Source: Populus alba (Eukaryota; Streptophyta; Magnoliopsida; Malpighiales; Salicaceae). From it: a stretch of 64,000 nt of DNA. Every line of letters starts with the position of its first letter. The stretch's first letter is position 1. Under the pieces are notes generated by a model that ran no database searches, was not told the origin of the DNA, and saw only the letters and a list, made by a program, of their open reading frames with translations. A program made the translations under genes and the position numbers. Shown in pieces: positions 23,675-34,066 of the stretch. Location of the stretch: positions 4,431,875 through 4,495,874 of the forward strand of contig NC_133300.1 of assembly GCF_005239225.2 (NCBI RefSeq), in the 5' to 3' direction.

Positions 23675-24130
23675 CACTATCATATTTAACAGATTTATTA
23701 TCAGAAATTTCTATCGGTATTTACACTATTAATCTATCAGTATATATATTACTAACAGACTCAGAAACAAAAACAATCCATCAAAAACTCTCATCAATAA
23801 TTTATAAATTGTCGATGAGTCTATCGATAATAAATATATTGATGGATTTACAAATAGATAAAGCGTGCCAAAAAAATTTTACATTGGTGTTTTTATTTGT
23901 CTGTTAGTATCAGTAAATATAACATATCATCAACAAAATACCATCTATAATTTTGTATGTGAGTTAATAGTAGCAGTGGTATTTACAATAATTTTTTTCC
24001 AACTCTCTATAATATACTGACGATCTAGTTTCGTCAGTAACCTCATCAGTAATAGTGACATTTGTAGTAATTCTTTTTCAACTGTCTAGAATATAATGAT
24101 AGAGTTGTGTTGTTGGTAACATCGTAAATA
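23675..24130. mobile_element. CACTA-type subterminal repeat region (left end of element)
   Basis: Dispersed short motifs such as tatcggta, cagtatat, gatggattt and catcagtaa in both orientations are typical of the subterminal repeats of En/Spm (CACTA) elements. A possible terminus cactatca is at 23675, but it is weak and copy 2 reads aactatca at the same place. Copy 2 has the same region at 60792-61320. Confidence 0.55.
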
Positions 24131-24359
24131 ATATTTTTTAAAATAATAAAAAAATAAATTATTTATTACAAATTTAAATATTTGTATGTTCAAATACAAT
24201 AAATTTAAAATAAAGATGGCACTAGAGAGGAGGAGGAGGTTGGTCGTCGCCGGGACCATGAGGCCAATTAGGAGGTGCTCATGAATCACCCATCTATGAT
24301 CTCATCTCCATTACCAATTGATGGGGTTATTCATGATTAGTAGTAAGTCATTAACATTT

Positions 24360-25100
24360 ATCATTAAGATGGGTCGTCCGAGTCAGTACTCATTGGTCGA
24401 ACATTGTCGCGAACTCTAGAGTTTGAGTGCTTGGAATCGATTGCGAGCATCCAAACGGTTGAAGCATTACAGGTCATCCACAAGTTCTCAGTTGTAGTAT
24501 TAGAGAGTTCATATGCATGACTTCTATTGAGTCCACCAGATGATCTTACCTCCAATCACAAATCTGGATCGAGATCCAGATAGGTCAAAGGGTTATCCAT
24601 GTGTCTACTCCCTTAACCGATAGTTATATGTATATTAGAAAGAATAAATAAATAAATTAAATTCAAGGAAATACTAACTTAAGAAAAAAAAGAGATTGAA
24701 AACCAACATACCACAAAGTGTTAAGCTCGACTATCCACAAGCTGCTGCACTTTTTTTTTTTTTTTGCGGTCATCACTTTGCACATGCATTTAAAAAAAAA
24801 GCTTCATCGAGCTTGACTCATGTCTAAGAACCGTAGCCTGAAAGAGAAAAAAATGTTGTTAGCTAAATATATTTATAAAAAACAACTAATAAAAAATGGA
24901 TCTAATAAAAAAATCTTTTCATATGCTTTGCATACAAAAGAAATAGAACAGAGTCGTCGGTGTACACGGTAACGAAATCGTGAACATGCTGGTTTTGATT
25001 TTCTACACCAGACTGTGACCATTGCATGAAACGCGTGAATGTCACTTGCTGAATGGATTTTTCCCATACAACCTCTGAGATATGCAGCAATCTGAAATCT
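24360..25100 (-). pseudogene. CACTA TNPA-like protein relic (Transposase_24 family)
   Basis: Minus-strand frames show the Transposase_24 pattern in order: SDDRKKK...VQQLVDSRA (about 24800-24713), DLDPDL then a stop where the family has Trp, LEVRSSGGLNRSHAYELSNTT (about 24560-24480). The key Trp codon is TGA, and further stops and frame changes occur, so it is dead. This family is the accessory protein encoded with the TNP2 transposase in En/Spm elements, and it binds subterminal repeats. The position, left of and on the same strand as the TNP2 relic, fits one element order. Confidence 0.7.
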
Positions 25101-26400
25101 TTCTAAACCATCACATCATTATAACTTGAAAACTCTCTTTTTTTTACAAATTTTTTAGCTTTCTTTTACGTCTCGTATAAAAAATCACACAACTTATATG
25201 GTACAAATTAATTATTTGTTAGTAAATGCAAAATAAAATTTTAATATTTGAAAGTAAAAAACTATCCTGAATTCAATCTTACCTAATTGCAACGTTATTC
25301 TCTCAAACCCTCCTCACAATATTATTTTTAACTCTCTCCCATTCAAATTTTTCTTTGAAGTAAAAATTTATAAAAGAAAAATTTCAGTAATTTCAATAAA
25401 TGGTCCAAATTAACATAAAAGAATATTTAAGTTAGTATAAACCTTGAACCTTGAAAATCATGCATCGACTTGTGATTTTCATTCAGGATGTTTGAAAACC
25501 TGGCTCCATTGAAACAATGGAATTTTAATCAATGATTTAAAAGCCAATGTTATTGTTCTTGCAACCTTAATATTTGTGAATCTGAAATTGCATTTGTTAA
25601 ATGAAATTATTTTTTCAAAAATGATTAAACATGTCATTGTAAAAGCTAAACAAACTTACATTGAAAGGTCATCCTTCCACTAAACCTCATACTTGTAGGT
25701 AAATGGATCCTATTGTGAAGGGATCCCACCTCGATGTTGTGGCATTGCACTCGACAAGCCCGTGTCTTAAGTCGATCTATGTGCCTCGAGTATCTGTTCT
25801 TGGTCGGCACCTACTGACTTGTTGTCATCAGCATTACTGCTAAAAGAACTAGGAGTGATCATGTTCTTGTGACGTGCAATAGAAAAATGAACAGAAAATA
25901 ATGACAAAAAAATAATGCAAAAAAACACAAAAAAAGGAAGAAAAATGAATGAAAAATACTTACCTTAATTGTGTGTTTAATTTCAACTGATAATTAAAAA
26001 AAATAAAAAGAAGAGATTGTTAATAAACCCAAAAAAAAAGAATAAGAAAAAGAAAAATAAAGAAAGACAACATACCTAAGGATGAGAAGAGAAGAGAATG
26101 CTTGATTTAGACTAAAAAGGTGAGAGAGAAGAGAAGAGAGAGAGAGAGCGAAATGGTGTTGTAAGAGAAGAAAAGAGAAGAACATGAAGCCTTGTTTGTT
26201 CTAAATTTAGTGTTTTAATTTAGTTTTTATCGACAGAATTCTAGACGACACTTCATTCCATTAGTAAAGTCAAATGAAAATTTGTGACTGTCATAAAATA
26301 TTTCTGAAAGCCCCTCCAAATATTGTTGATGACTTTTTATTTTGTCCGTGATGTCGTTGGAAAAAAAGCCAATAGTAAAAAAGAATATTAACAATCAATG
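25101..26400. other. CACTA internal sequence; no intact gene
   Basis: 25101-25835 is matched in copy 2 (62330-63068). Beyond 25835 there is no counterpart within the window. A purine-rich stretch (about 26060-26180, gagaagagag repeats) and motifs such as gtccgtgatgtcg suggest more CACTA subterminal or intronic sequence. The empty site of Copia 4 is at 25835/25836. Confidence 0.5.
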
Positions 26401-26410
26401 CATTTATAAA

Positions 26411-26730
26411 TGAATAGTTCTCATGGTCTCTAGAATATACTGACAAACATAGTCCGTCGGTATACTAGTATGTAATGAACACCATGAATAGTGCCAAAGA
26501 GAAGGGGAACGGTTCTTATAGTCTTTAGAATATACTGATAAATACATTCTCTCGATATATTCATATGAAATAAACACCATAAACAATGTTAGGGAGAAGG
26601 GGAACAATTTCCATGGTCTGTAAAATATATCGATGGACACATTTCATCGATATACTTGTATGTAATAAACAATGTGAAAAATGTTAAGGGGAGGGGGAAC
26701 AGTTCCTATGGTCTTTTAAATATACGAACA
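26411..26730. repeat. 95-bp tandem repeat, about 3.4 units
   Basis: The word gtct(c/t/g)ta.aata begins units at 26426, 26521, 26616 and 26711: an exact 95-bp period. Each unit carries agaatatactgac, a gtcggtata-like motif, taatgaacaccatgaa and gggagaaggggaac. The motifs resemble CACTA subterminal repeats, but here they sit between the TNPA-like and TNP2-like relics. Confidence 0.85.
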
Positions 26731-29034
26731 TATACATTTCTCTTAAGGTTGAATAAGTACCTAGATAGAATTAAATGAATGTTTTGAAATATACAAATAA
26801 AGACAATAAAAATTTAATTACGATGCATGTGTAATCCTTAACCTCTTAAATGAATAGATCCATCTATATTGGATTGGGCCTCCAACTTTTGCCTCAAACG
26901 GTAAATATATGGGTAGATGTTCTATCGAGTTGAAAAATAATGAAGGGAATATCATCTCAAGTTTGTATATTCAATTTAAGTCTCTGTATGTGTTGTGTCT
27001 ACAACTTGTTGGAACATATATGTCTAAGGAAGTAACTAATCTTTGTAAGTGCATCTCATATCCCTTTTGACAATAAATCTCAATGAGCTAATGGAATAAG
27101 TGGTTGTATAAATACATGGCAATCATGGCTCTTCATTCCAAATAATCTACAATCCTTCAAATTCACTAACTTTGATGTGTTCAAGGCATGTCCATCAGGA
27201 AAATATAGACTTTAAAGTTATTGGTAGACAAGTAACCTGTGTATTCTTGTTTAAGGTGAAGTTGACTTTGGGTTTTGTGACCGTTAACCCAGCATAAACC
27301 AACTTCATATTTTTATGGTGATAAAATAAAGTTATATCCATTATAGCCTTAATGTTATCCTTTTTCTTCCCCTTCATGTCTATAATTATGTTTAAAAAGT
27401 TCTCAAACATGTTCTTTTCTATGTGCATAACATCGAGGTCTTCCAATAATAAAGCTCCTAGAAAATACTTTGCTTTACTCAATTACAAGTCAAACCAAAA
27501 TCAGGAAATTTCTGCTTACAAATTAAAAAACAAACATAATGTCATCATACTCTAACACCATGTTATACAACTCTTCACCTGAAAAAAGCAGTGACGCAAT
27601 ATCCCTTTCAACTCTGCAAACAAAGAAGTAATTTTTGTTCTTTCTTAATCATTGATCTGTTGACAAAAACCATTGGTGATAGTAAAAAAAATATGTTTTA
27701 CCACTATTTGTTAGTGTAAATGCCTTATTATTTTTTATATAGTATGGACATGCTAGTTTTTCATGCATTCTCCAACTAAAAACCATTTCATAAAGTTGTC
27801 TGCAACGGAAAATTTTGTTTCCTTAATACATCATAAGTTAAAGCCCTAGATGACCACAACTGCTTCAACTCATCAATCAACAATTGAAGATAAATATCTA
27901 TATTTGAACCTGGACTATTAGAACCAAGTTTGATCGTAGATAAAAATATAAACTTCAACCTCATACACATCTCTAATTGCAAGTTGTAAACCGTAAGTAT
28001 CATCGACCAATAAGAATAAAGAATGGTGAATGACCTGGATGGATTGAATTCATCTATATATAATCTAAGACACATGTTCCTTGTCTCCATTGAAAACTAA
28101 GGATGCACGTTGTTAATTTGTTTCTAGGCTTCACCATCGGAAGGGTGTATCATCACCCCATCCACCACATCATATGATTGGTGCCTTGTCATATGCTTAA
28201 CAGTCTTTGGTGACATGAATAATCTCTATAGTCTAGGTGTGATTGAAAAATATCTAAGTTTTCTATGTACAATAAGAGTCCTTCCCCTGCCATTTGTCAC
28301 ACCCGACATCGCGGCGGCCTTAAAAATGATAATTCTCTTGAATTATGAAAAAAAAGAACAGATTCTGGCATCCGGTTCTTTTAGAAAAAATGTCTCATTT
28401 GAGGAGTCGCCACCTAGTATTATGGTCACTAGGAACCCTAACTGGTCAACAGAGATTCTATGGTTCGGGATTGGTTACGTAAAAGGGAAGATATTATCAC
28501 CCCTTAAACGTTCTGCCTAAGGCAAACTGCATTGCTGGTTTTGTCTTAAATTGCTAAATGTTTATTAGTTTATGCTGTGATGATTTGTTTAAATATTCCT
28601 GACTCTGGCGCCAGTGAATATTCGAGCTCGAATAATTCCAACTCTGGCGTTGGTAAAAATTCATAGCTACGAAAAAATTAGATTAATGTTTTTTATTCCC
28701 TACTCTAGCGCTAGTGAATAAATAAAAATAAATTTATTTTTACGCATGCACACATTTTTCCTAGCTAAATAAAATAAAAATACAACGAATAAAAATAATA
28801 TAAATTTAAACTGGTATTTTTATTCCTGACTCTGGCGTCAGTGAATAAATTAATAAATTTACATTATTTTTATTCATGCATACACATTTTTTATTTTTTT
28901 ATTTTTCTGCTTTTTATTTTTTATTTTTTTCTATTTTTTTATTTTTTTGGGTTGGGCCCAGCTCAGCCCACATGGGCTGGGCTAAGCCCAGCCGGGCCAC
29001 TGGCCCAAGCCAGTGGCCCGGCCGGGCTCAGCAG

Positions 29035-29070
29035 CACTGTGCAAGTGAATTAAAATTCACTTGCACAGTG
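29035..29070. repeat. Palindrome in solo LTR 2 (17-bp perfect arms, 2-nt centre)
   Basis: cactgtgcaagtgaatt at 29035-29051 is the exact reverse complement of 29054-29070, with aa between. It is homologous to the solo LTR 1 palindrome, where the paired positions reading TGC/GCA here are TTC/GAA. A second perfect hairpin lies beside it: gccgggccactgg (about 28991-29003) pairs with ccagtggcccggc (about 29010-29022). Confidence 0.95.
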
Positions 29071-29686
29071 TAAGAGATGCTTAATTAAAAAGGGGAGCTT
29101 CTTACCTGGTCTGCGAGGCGATGGAGACGGTGGCGAAGCTCTGGCTGGCCGACTACATCCTCTGCTCTTCTCCTTCTTCTGCTTTCTTTTGTTTCCTTTT
29201 GATTCTGTGCCCGTATACTTCAGTCTTCCTGCAGCTCTTGGGATGATGAAGGAAACAATAATGAAGAGCCGGTTTACTGTGATGTTCTTTGAATGAATAC
29301 TGGTCTTTCCTTTGTTTGCTGGGACGAAAACGGTTTCAAAGATAATTCTTGTCACTATGTGTGTGTGCTGCCCTTTTTCTCCCTTACTCTCTGCGTTTTT
29401 ATTTCTGCGGGTCTCTCTGTTTTTTCCCTGTTTCCCCTGCTTTTCTTCTGTTTCGTCTCCTGTTTTTTTCTTCCTCCTCTTGCGTCTTCTCTCCCCACTC
29501 TCTCATTTCTGTGATCCCCCCCTTGGGTATTTGTTTTTTTTTGGGTTTTTTCTCCTCTGTTTCCTTGAGAAGAAACAGAGGAACAAAAGTCTGTTTTGTT
29601 CTTCCCCCTCGTCTCAGGTTTTTTCACCGTCTTTCTTTTCTGTGATTCCCCCTCTCCCCCTCCTGTGGTGACCTTTCGTTCTCTGG

Positions 29687-29695
29687 CTTTTATAG
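29687..29695 (-). promoter_or_regulatory. TATA box of solo LTR 2
   Basis: Minus-strand ctataaaag, placed as in solo LTR 1. It drives minus-strand transcription, into the remaining TNP2 relic. Confidence 0.65.
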
Positions 29696-30800
29696 CCAGA
29701 GAACAATCCGTTTCTTCCAACCATTGATTGCAGGTGTAAAGGCAGCGGCGGGCAGCTGAGGCGTTGAAGAAGATGAACAGTGCTGAGAAACGGCACCGTT
29801 TTTGGTGTTTTGTGTTTTGATCCTTGACATTTTGAATTTTTGCATTCCAGTCCTTGGGTAAATTTTAATTGAACCCCTGCATCTCAGCGCCATTTACATA
29901 TTGATCCTTGGATTTTAATTTATTGCAATCGTGCCCTCAAATGTTAATATTTCTTCAATTAAGTCCCTGATTTCATTAATTTAATTATCCAAGTCCAATT
30001 AAGTCTCAAAACTTATCAATTCTCCAATTAAACCCTTAATTGGATTAATTAAATCAATTCTAAGCTTAATTAAGTCTCAAAACTTATCAATTCTCCAATT
30101 AAATCCTTGATTGGATGAATTAAATTAATTCCAAGCTTAATTAAGTCTCAAAACTTATTAATTTTCCAATTAAACCCTTGATTGAATGAACTAAATTAAT
30201 TCCAAGCTTAATTAAGTCTAAAAATTTATCAATTCTTCAATTGAATCCTTAATTAAACAAATTAATTCCAAACTTAATTAGATTAATTCCAAAGTTTAAT
30301 AAAACCCCAAAACTTCCATTCATATTGCCCTTAACCCAAAATTTAATTCATTCTTTATTTATTTCACCATCATCATATTTTTTTTCATCATTTTTTTTCA
30401 TCCTTTTCCATAAATAAAATAATAATAATAAAAATAAAATGGTAAAAAAATTGGGTTATAACACCATTCATGGTTTGATAATGAGAATGCTCACATGTTT
30501 TACACTAGATCAACTCTGCATTTTTCAGGTAGTACAACATGCAAAAGTTTAGACACATATCAATTTTCTAGTATCCTAGGCCAAGAGGTTTCATCATGGA
30601 CTTTGCAGTATAAAAGTTCTTTTTCAGCTTATTCCCTTCAAGTAAAAAGCTTATCGCTCATTCAATAATTCTATCATAAGCGGCCTCACTTAACTTATGA
30701 TTTAACTTTATGGTGAACACCTATGCAACAACCGATAATTTACTATGATTTGTGCAACCATCTCATAATGGTTCATTATAATCTTTTAAAAAATAAAAAA

Positions 30801-32485
30801 ATATCACCGCATCTGCATTAGGTTCTTATTTATGATTGGACATTGACTAGTATGACCCTGATTTATTCTCATTGCATTTATAACCATATTCCTACAAGGA
30901 TTATTGTTAAATTAAGCTGACTTTATATTTGTACAACCAATTTAGCTATTTTTTCTTGCTCATTCAACAATTAATTTAGGCTTTATATTTGTACCAATTC
31001 AGCAAAAAAGCTCCCAAAAAAAAAAAATCGGTCCAATTGAGTTGTCTTTTATACTATATATAGTTCCTTCTAATCTGATAAATTTGATATTGTTTATTAT
31101 AATATAATTTTATCGAGTTGAATTGACAAGATGTGAATTGACAAGATGTGATGAATATATGATAATTTTTCAGAAATAAAATTCATGAGTAAATTATTGG
31201 TCGAGGTTATGCAACCACAACAGCTGAATTGGAGATAATTTCCAAGTAACATAAACTAACAATTTAAGCCGTGGAATTAGACCACAAGAGCCTTCTTATT
31301 GACATCATCCCATGCGCCACAGGAGTGATAAATTGTTTCTCAAGGAAAGAAACCGGGGGGGTGGTGAGAATATGCACAAGATGCTGTTTTGCTATGGCTT
31401 ACGCCGTGTAAAAGGGCTAGAATTTCCCTAATTATCAACCTGGTCTTTCATTTTCCTATTCCTACTTGTCACTTTAAGGTCTAAGTAGTCACAGAAAGTC
31501 AAATATTTGCAAAGACTCATTTCCTGGAAAGTGAAGGGCTTGATTGAGCTCATGAAATGATCTCCACAAGACCCAAAGGTGTGTGTGGGATCATCAGCCA
31601 GGAAACTTCTTAGTTGCTAGTATTATTATGTGCCAAGATCAGTAACTTCCTAGTAGCTAGCATTATTAATTTTGTGACAAGATCAGTATCTTCTGTTCTT
31701 CGTTTTAATGATTTCTGATCACTCCATTTGAATAAATAATATATCACTAGAAATTATTGGGCCCAAGAATGAGACTTAAAGGTAAGGAAATGGAAAGGAT
31801 TACTAGCAAATAAGTAGCCAAGATCACAATTGATTCAAAACTTAATTAATTTAATGATTTTAGTTGACTCGGTTTTATGTTCTTTTCTTTGATGCAAGAA
31901 AAAGCCTTCTATGATGAGAATCCATGAGAATCTTAAGCCATATGTAATTTAGTGGACCACTTTTAATATTCAGTCAATTTTATATGGTTGTAATGAGTTT
32001 GGTTGGATATATGCAAGATTATGAATGATAAATAAATGAAAAGCTAACGAGACCATTCAATAAATATTTTTCTAAATATATTTAATTTAAGTTAAAATTT
32101 TAGAAAAAAATATATTAATAAATACCAGCATTCATATATAACATGCTTTTTAAACCTGGTCTATTTAATGATTTACGCATCCGAGTCTTTCATGAATCTA
32201 AATTAATAGTTGTTTAACCCATGTTTTTTTTTAATAAAAAAACAAGTTGTTTTGTTCAATTTGTTTTTTAAAAAATTAGCCTTTTAAAAGAATCCAGAAA
32301 TAATTTAGTTTAGTATTGTTTTGAAAAACTAATCCCTGGATTTTTTTTTATAAAAAAAATAAAAAATTTATTGAAGATCCTCTAATTCAGATCTTGGATT
32401 ATAACATAAGAAACTATTCATTATTTGTATCGAGAACTGATATATATATATAACACGGATATATGAGAGGTGGCAAATAGTCTGT
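30801..32485. other. No gene seen
   Basis: AT-rich DNA beyond the last recognisable TNP2 block. The CACTA 5' end should lie here, but neither a cacta-type terminus nor subterminal repeats could be found. The segment 31260-31640 is less AT-rich without any protein signal. Confidence 0.55.
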
Positions 32486-32730
32486 GATATGGAATCATCA
32501 TCAATCATACATCTTTGCTCATTCGTCCATGGTATGCTAGCTAGCTGTACAGCTTGTACTTATCTAGGGCAAGTATTCCTTGATATGGAATCATCATCAA
32601 ATCATACATCATTGCTCATTTGTCCATGGTACTGCTAGCTGCGTAGCCTGTACTTATCCCAGGCAAGTAGTCTTTGACATGGAATCATCATCAATCATAC
32701 ATCTTTGCTCCTTCGTCCATGGGCATCTTG
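32486..32730. repeat. Tandem repeat of about 95 bp, 2.5 units
   Basis: Units start gatatggaatcatcatca at 32486 and 32582 and gacatggaatcatcatca at 32676 (periods 96 and 94). Each continues with catacatc.ttgctc and gtccatgg; the first two go on to ctgtacttatc. The third is cut short at about 32730. Confidence 0.85.
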
Positions 32731-34066
32731 TTCTTTTGTCCCTTGACGGCATTTGATATAATCTTCACACTTGATTGTGGGCTATGTTTTTGTGTTAGAA
32801 AGCATGGTGTGGTTTGGTAAATGAGTAAAATATAGGCTTAAAGATGTGGGATTCATGTTCAATTTGTGGTCTAACTACATGTTAATGAAAAGCATGTTTC
32901 ACCGTTTTTAAAGATTCATGTGCAAAATGTAATAAGCCTTGAAGACCGTTTATTTTTACCAAAATATTTCAATCTTCTCTTCTCGTTCTCCTTACAGAAT
33001 CCAGTTCAAGACTCTCATTGTCCGGTGATTCAAATCTATGCCAACCTCTTCCACCGTTGAAGAACCTCTCTCTAAATCCAGTGTTTTCATCCTTTTTTTT
33101 TTTTTTTTCTAGCCACAAAACACATAAATCAAAACCAGATCTACACTACACACCACCTATCCACGACCAAGATCAATAAAAACCAACACCTAATTTTAAG
33201 AGGAAGTTTATCTAGTTAGGTTTTGGATTTGTTTTCTAGTGGTCACGAGTTTGATTTCTCTCAAGGTTATTAAAAGCTTACATGGTAATTAACTTTAAGA
33301 CTCGTAAAATTAATAGAAAATACTAGCAAACTGGCCTGGACATCAACTTAAAAAAAAAAAAAAAAACCAACCCAGATCTTTTGTTATTAAATCTTGTAAT
33401 CTCTTCTTCATGTACAATCAAGTGTGTTAATGTTAGTGTTTGTGTAGAATTTTATTTTCAAGTAGTTAGAATTAAATATGTATTGATTGTTCAATTTCAA
33501 GTATGGAAACAATTGATATCCTATTTAGTAATTTCATGTTCATCCATAATTTTAATCATAATTTTACGTAAAGTAATCACACAAAAAAGTGTTTTTTCAA
33601 AAATTATTTTTCTAAAATCGTAAACATAAAAGTAATCACAAATCCAAAAATAATCTTGGTCGATGAGACAGTAAAAAAATTTTATTTTAAGATTAATACT
33701 CAGGGGAATTAATTAAAAATGATATAAAGATATTCTTTAACAATACGATAAGAATGTAATTATTTAGCATCCGACATAGATAATCAAGACTAGTAATATT
33801 GTACTCGATCAATAAATGACAGAAAGAGAAGGTATTATAATCTGTGGATACCTCTCGATGTCTTAATAGTAAGGCTTCGTCTTATGTAGAGAAAGCAAAA
33901 CTTCTGTGTACACACACAAGGCTTCGTTTTATGTGGAGAGTGCAAAACTTCTGTGCGCGCACACACACACACATATATGTGGACAGAATTATTAAATACA
34001 AGACTGGAGCAGTGCTACAGGGCAGAAGCATGCCTTGACCATTAATATGTCAGGTTAAATTCTAGC
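32731..34066. other. No gene seen
   Basis: AT-rich DNA with poly-T (about 33090) and poly-A (about 33350) tracts and a short (CA)n at about 33959-33972. A 45-bp motif with aaggcttcgt and gcaaaacttctgtg is present twice at 33870-33955. Confidence 0.55.

Larger units (their letters stand above)
4029..25850. repeat. Segmental duplication, copy 1 (direct repeat of about 44.5-63.07 kb)
   Basis: Homology to the right-hand half of the window runs in the same order and orientation: ATAD2-like fragment, its 3' flank, the 8.07-11.85 kb spacer, the 14.09-14.7 kb stretch, the 20-23.3 kb NAC region and the CACTA 3' part. Breaks in collinearity are explained by private insertions and deletions. The two NAC coding sequences differ at about 7 of 765 positions by eye; non-coding flanks are more diverged. 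Homology is visible up to 25835, where copy 2 is interrupted by a Copia at 63069, so the true right boundary is not seen and the unit may be larger. Confidence 0.9.
28295..30463 (-). mobile_element. Solo LTR 2 (2,169 bp) inside the TNP2 pseudogene
   Basis: On the plus strand it starts TGTCACACCCGAC and ends GGGTTATAACA, with target duplications CCATT at 28290-28294 and 30464-30468. The minus-strand TATA box ctataaaag (29687-29695) lies 768 bp from the minus-strand start, so it points left. Then come a leader, a 5' splice site (CCAG|GTAAG at 29106/29105), a near-perfect palindrome (29035-29070) and GC-rich hairpins. There is no internal coding region. Its layout and length match solo LTR 1 although the sequences are well diverged: a sister family. 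Confidence 0.92.
26830..30800 (-). pseudogene. CACTA (En/Spm) TNP2-type transposase pseudogene, split by a solo LTR
   Basis: Read on the minus strand, family blocks appear in the expected order: NFYTAKSMMKPLGLGY (about 30640-30585), the C..C.HS.YQ region (about 30490), KLRYFSITPRL then RLFMSPKTVKHM (about 28260-28195), MIHPSDGEA, FSMETRNMCLRLYIDEFNP (about 28095-28040), PGSNIDIYLQLLIDELKQLW (about 27915-27855), DVMHIEKNMFENFLNIIIDM (about 27440-27380) and the block near MKSHDCHVF (about 27140). Stops interrupt many blocks, several where the family has Trp or Gln (TGG/CAG to TAG). Solo LTR 2 sits inside it. It once encoded the DDE-type cut-and-paste transposase of a CACTA element. No 5' terminus is visible to the right. 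Confidence 0.88.

Noticed and set aside
23675..23682. cactatca as a definite CACTA terminus
   Set aside because: No inverted partner or 3-bp duplication was found, and copy 2 has aactatca; kept only as a possibility within the subterminal region.
29293..29893. Overlapping frames of 60-121 codons on both strands
   Set aside because: The equivalent pyrimidine/purine-rich leader in solo LTR 2.
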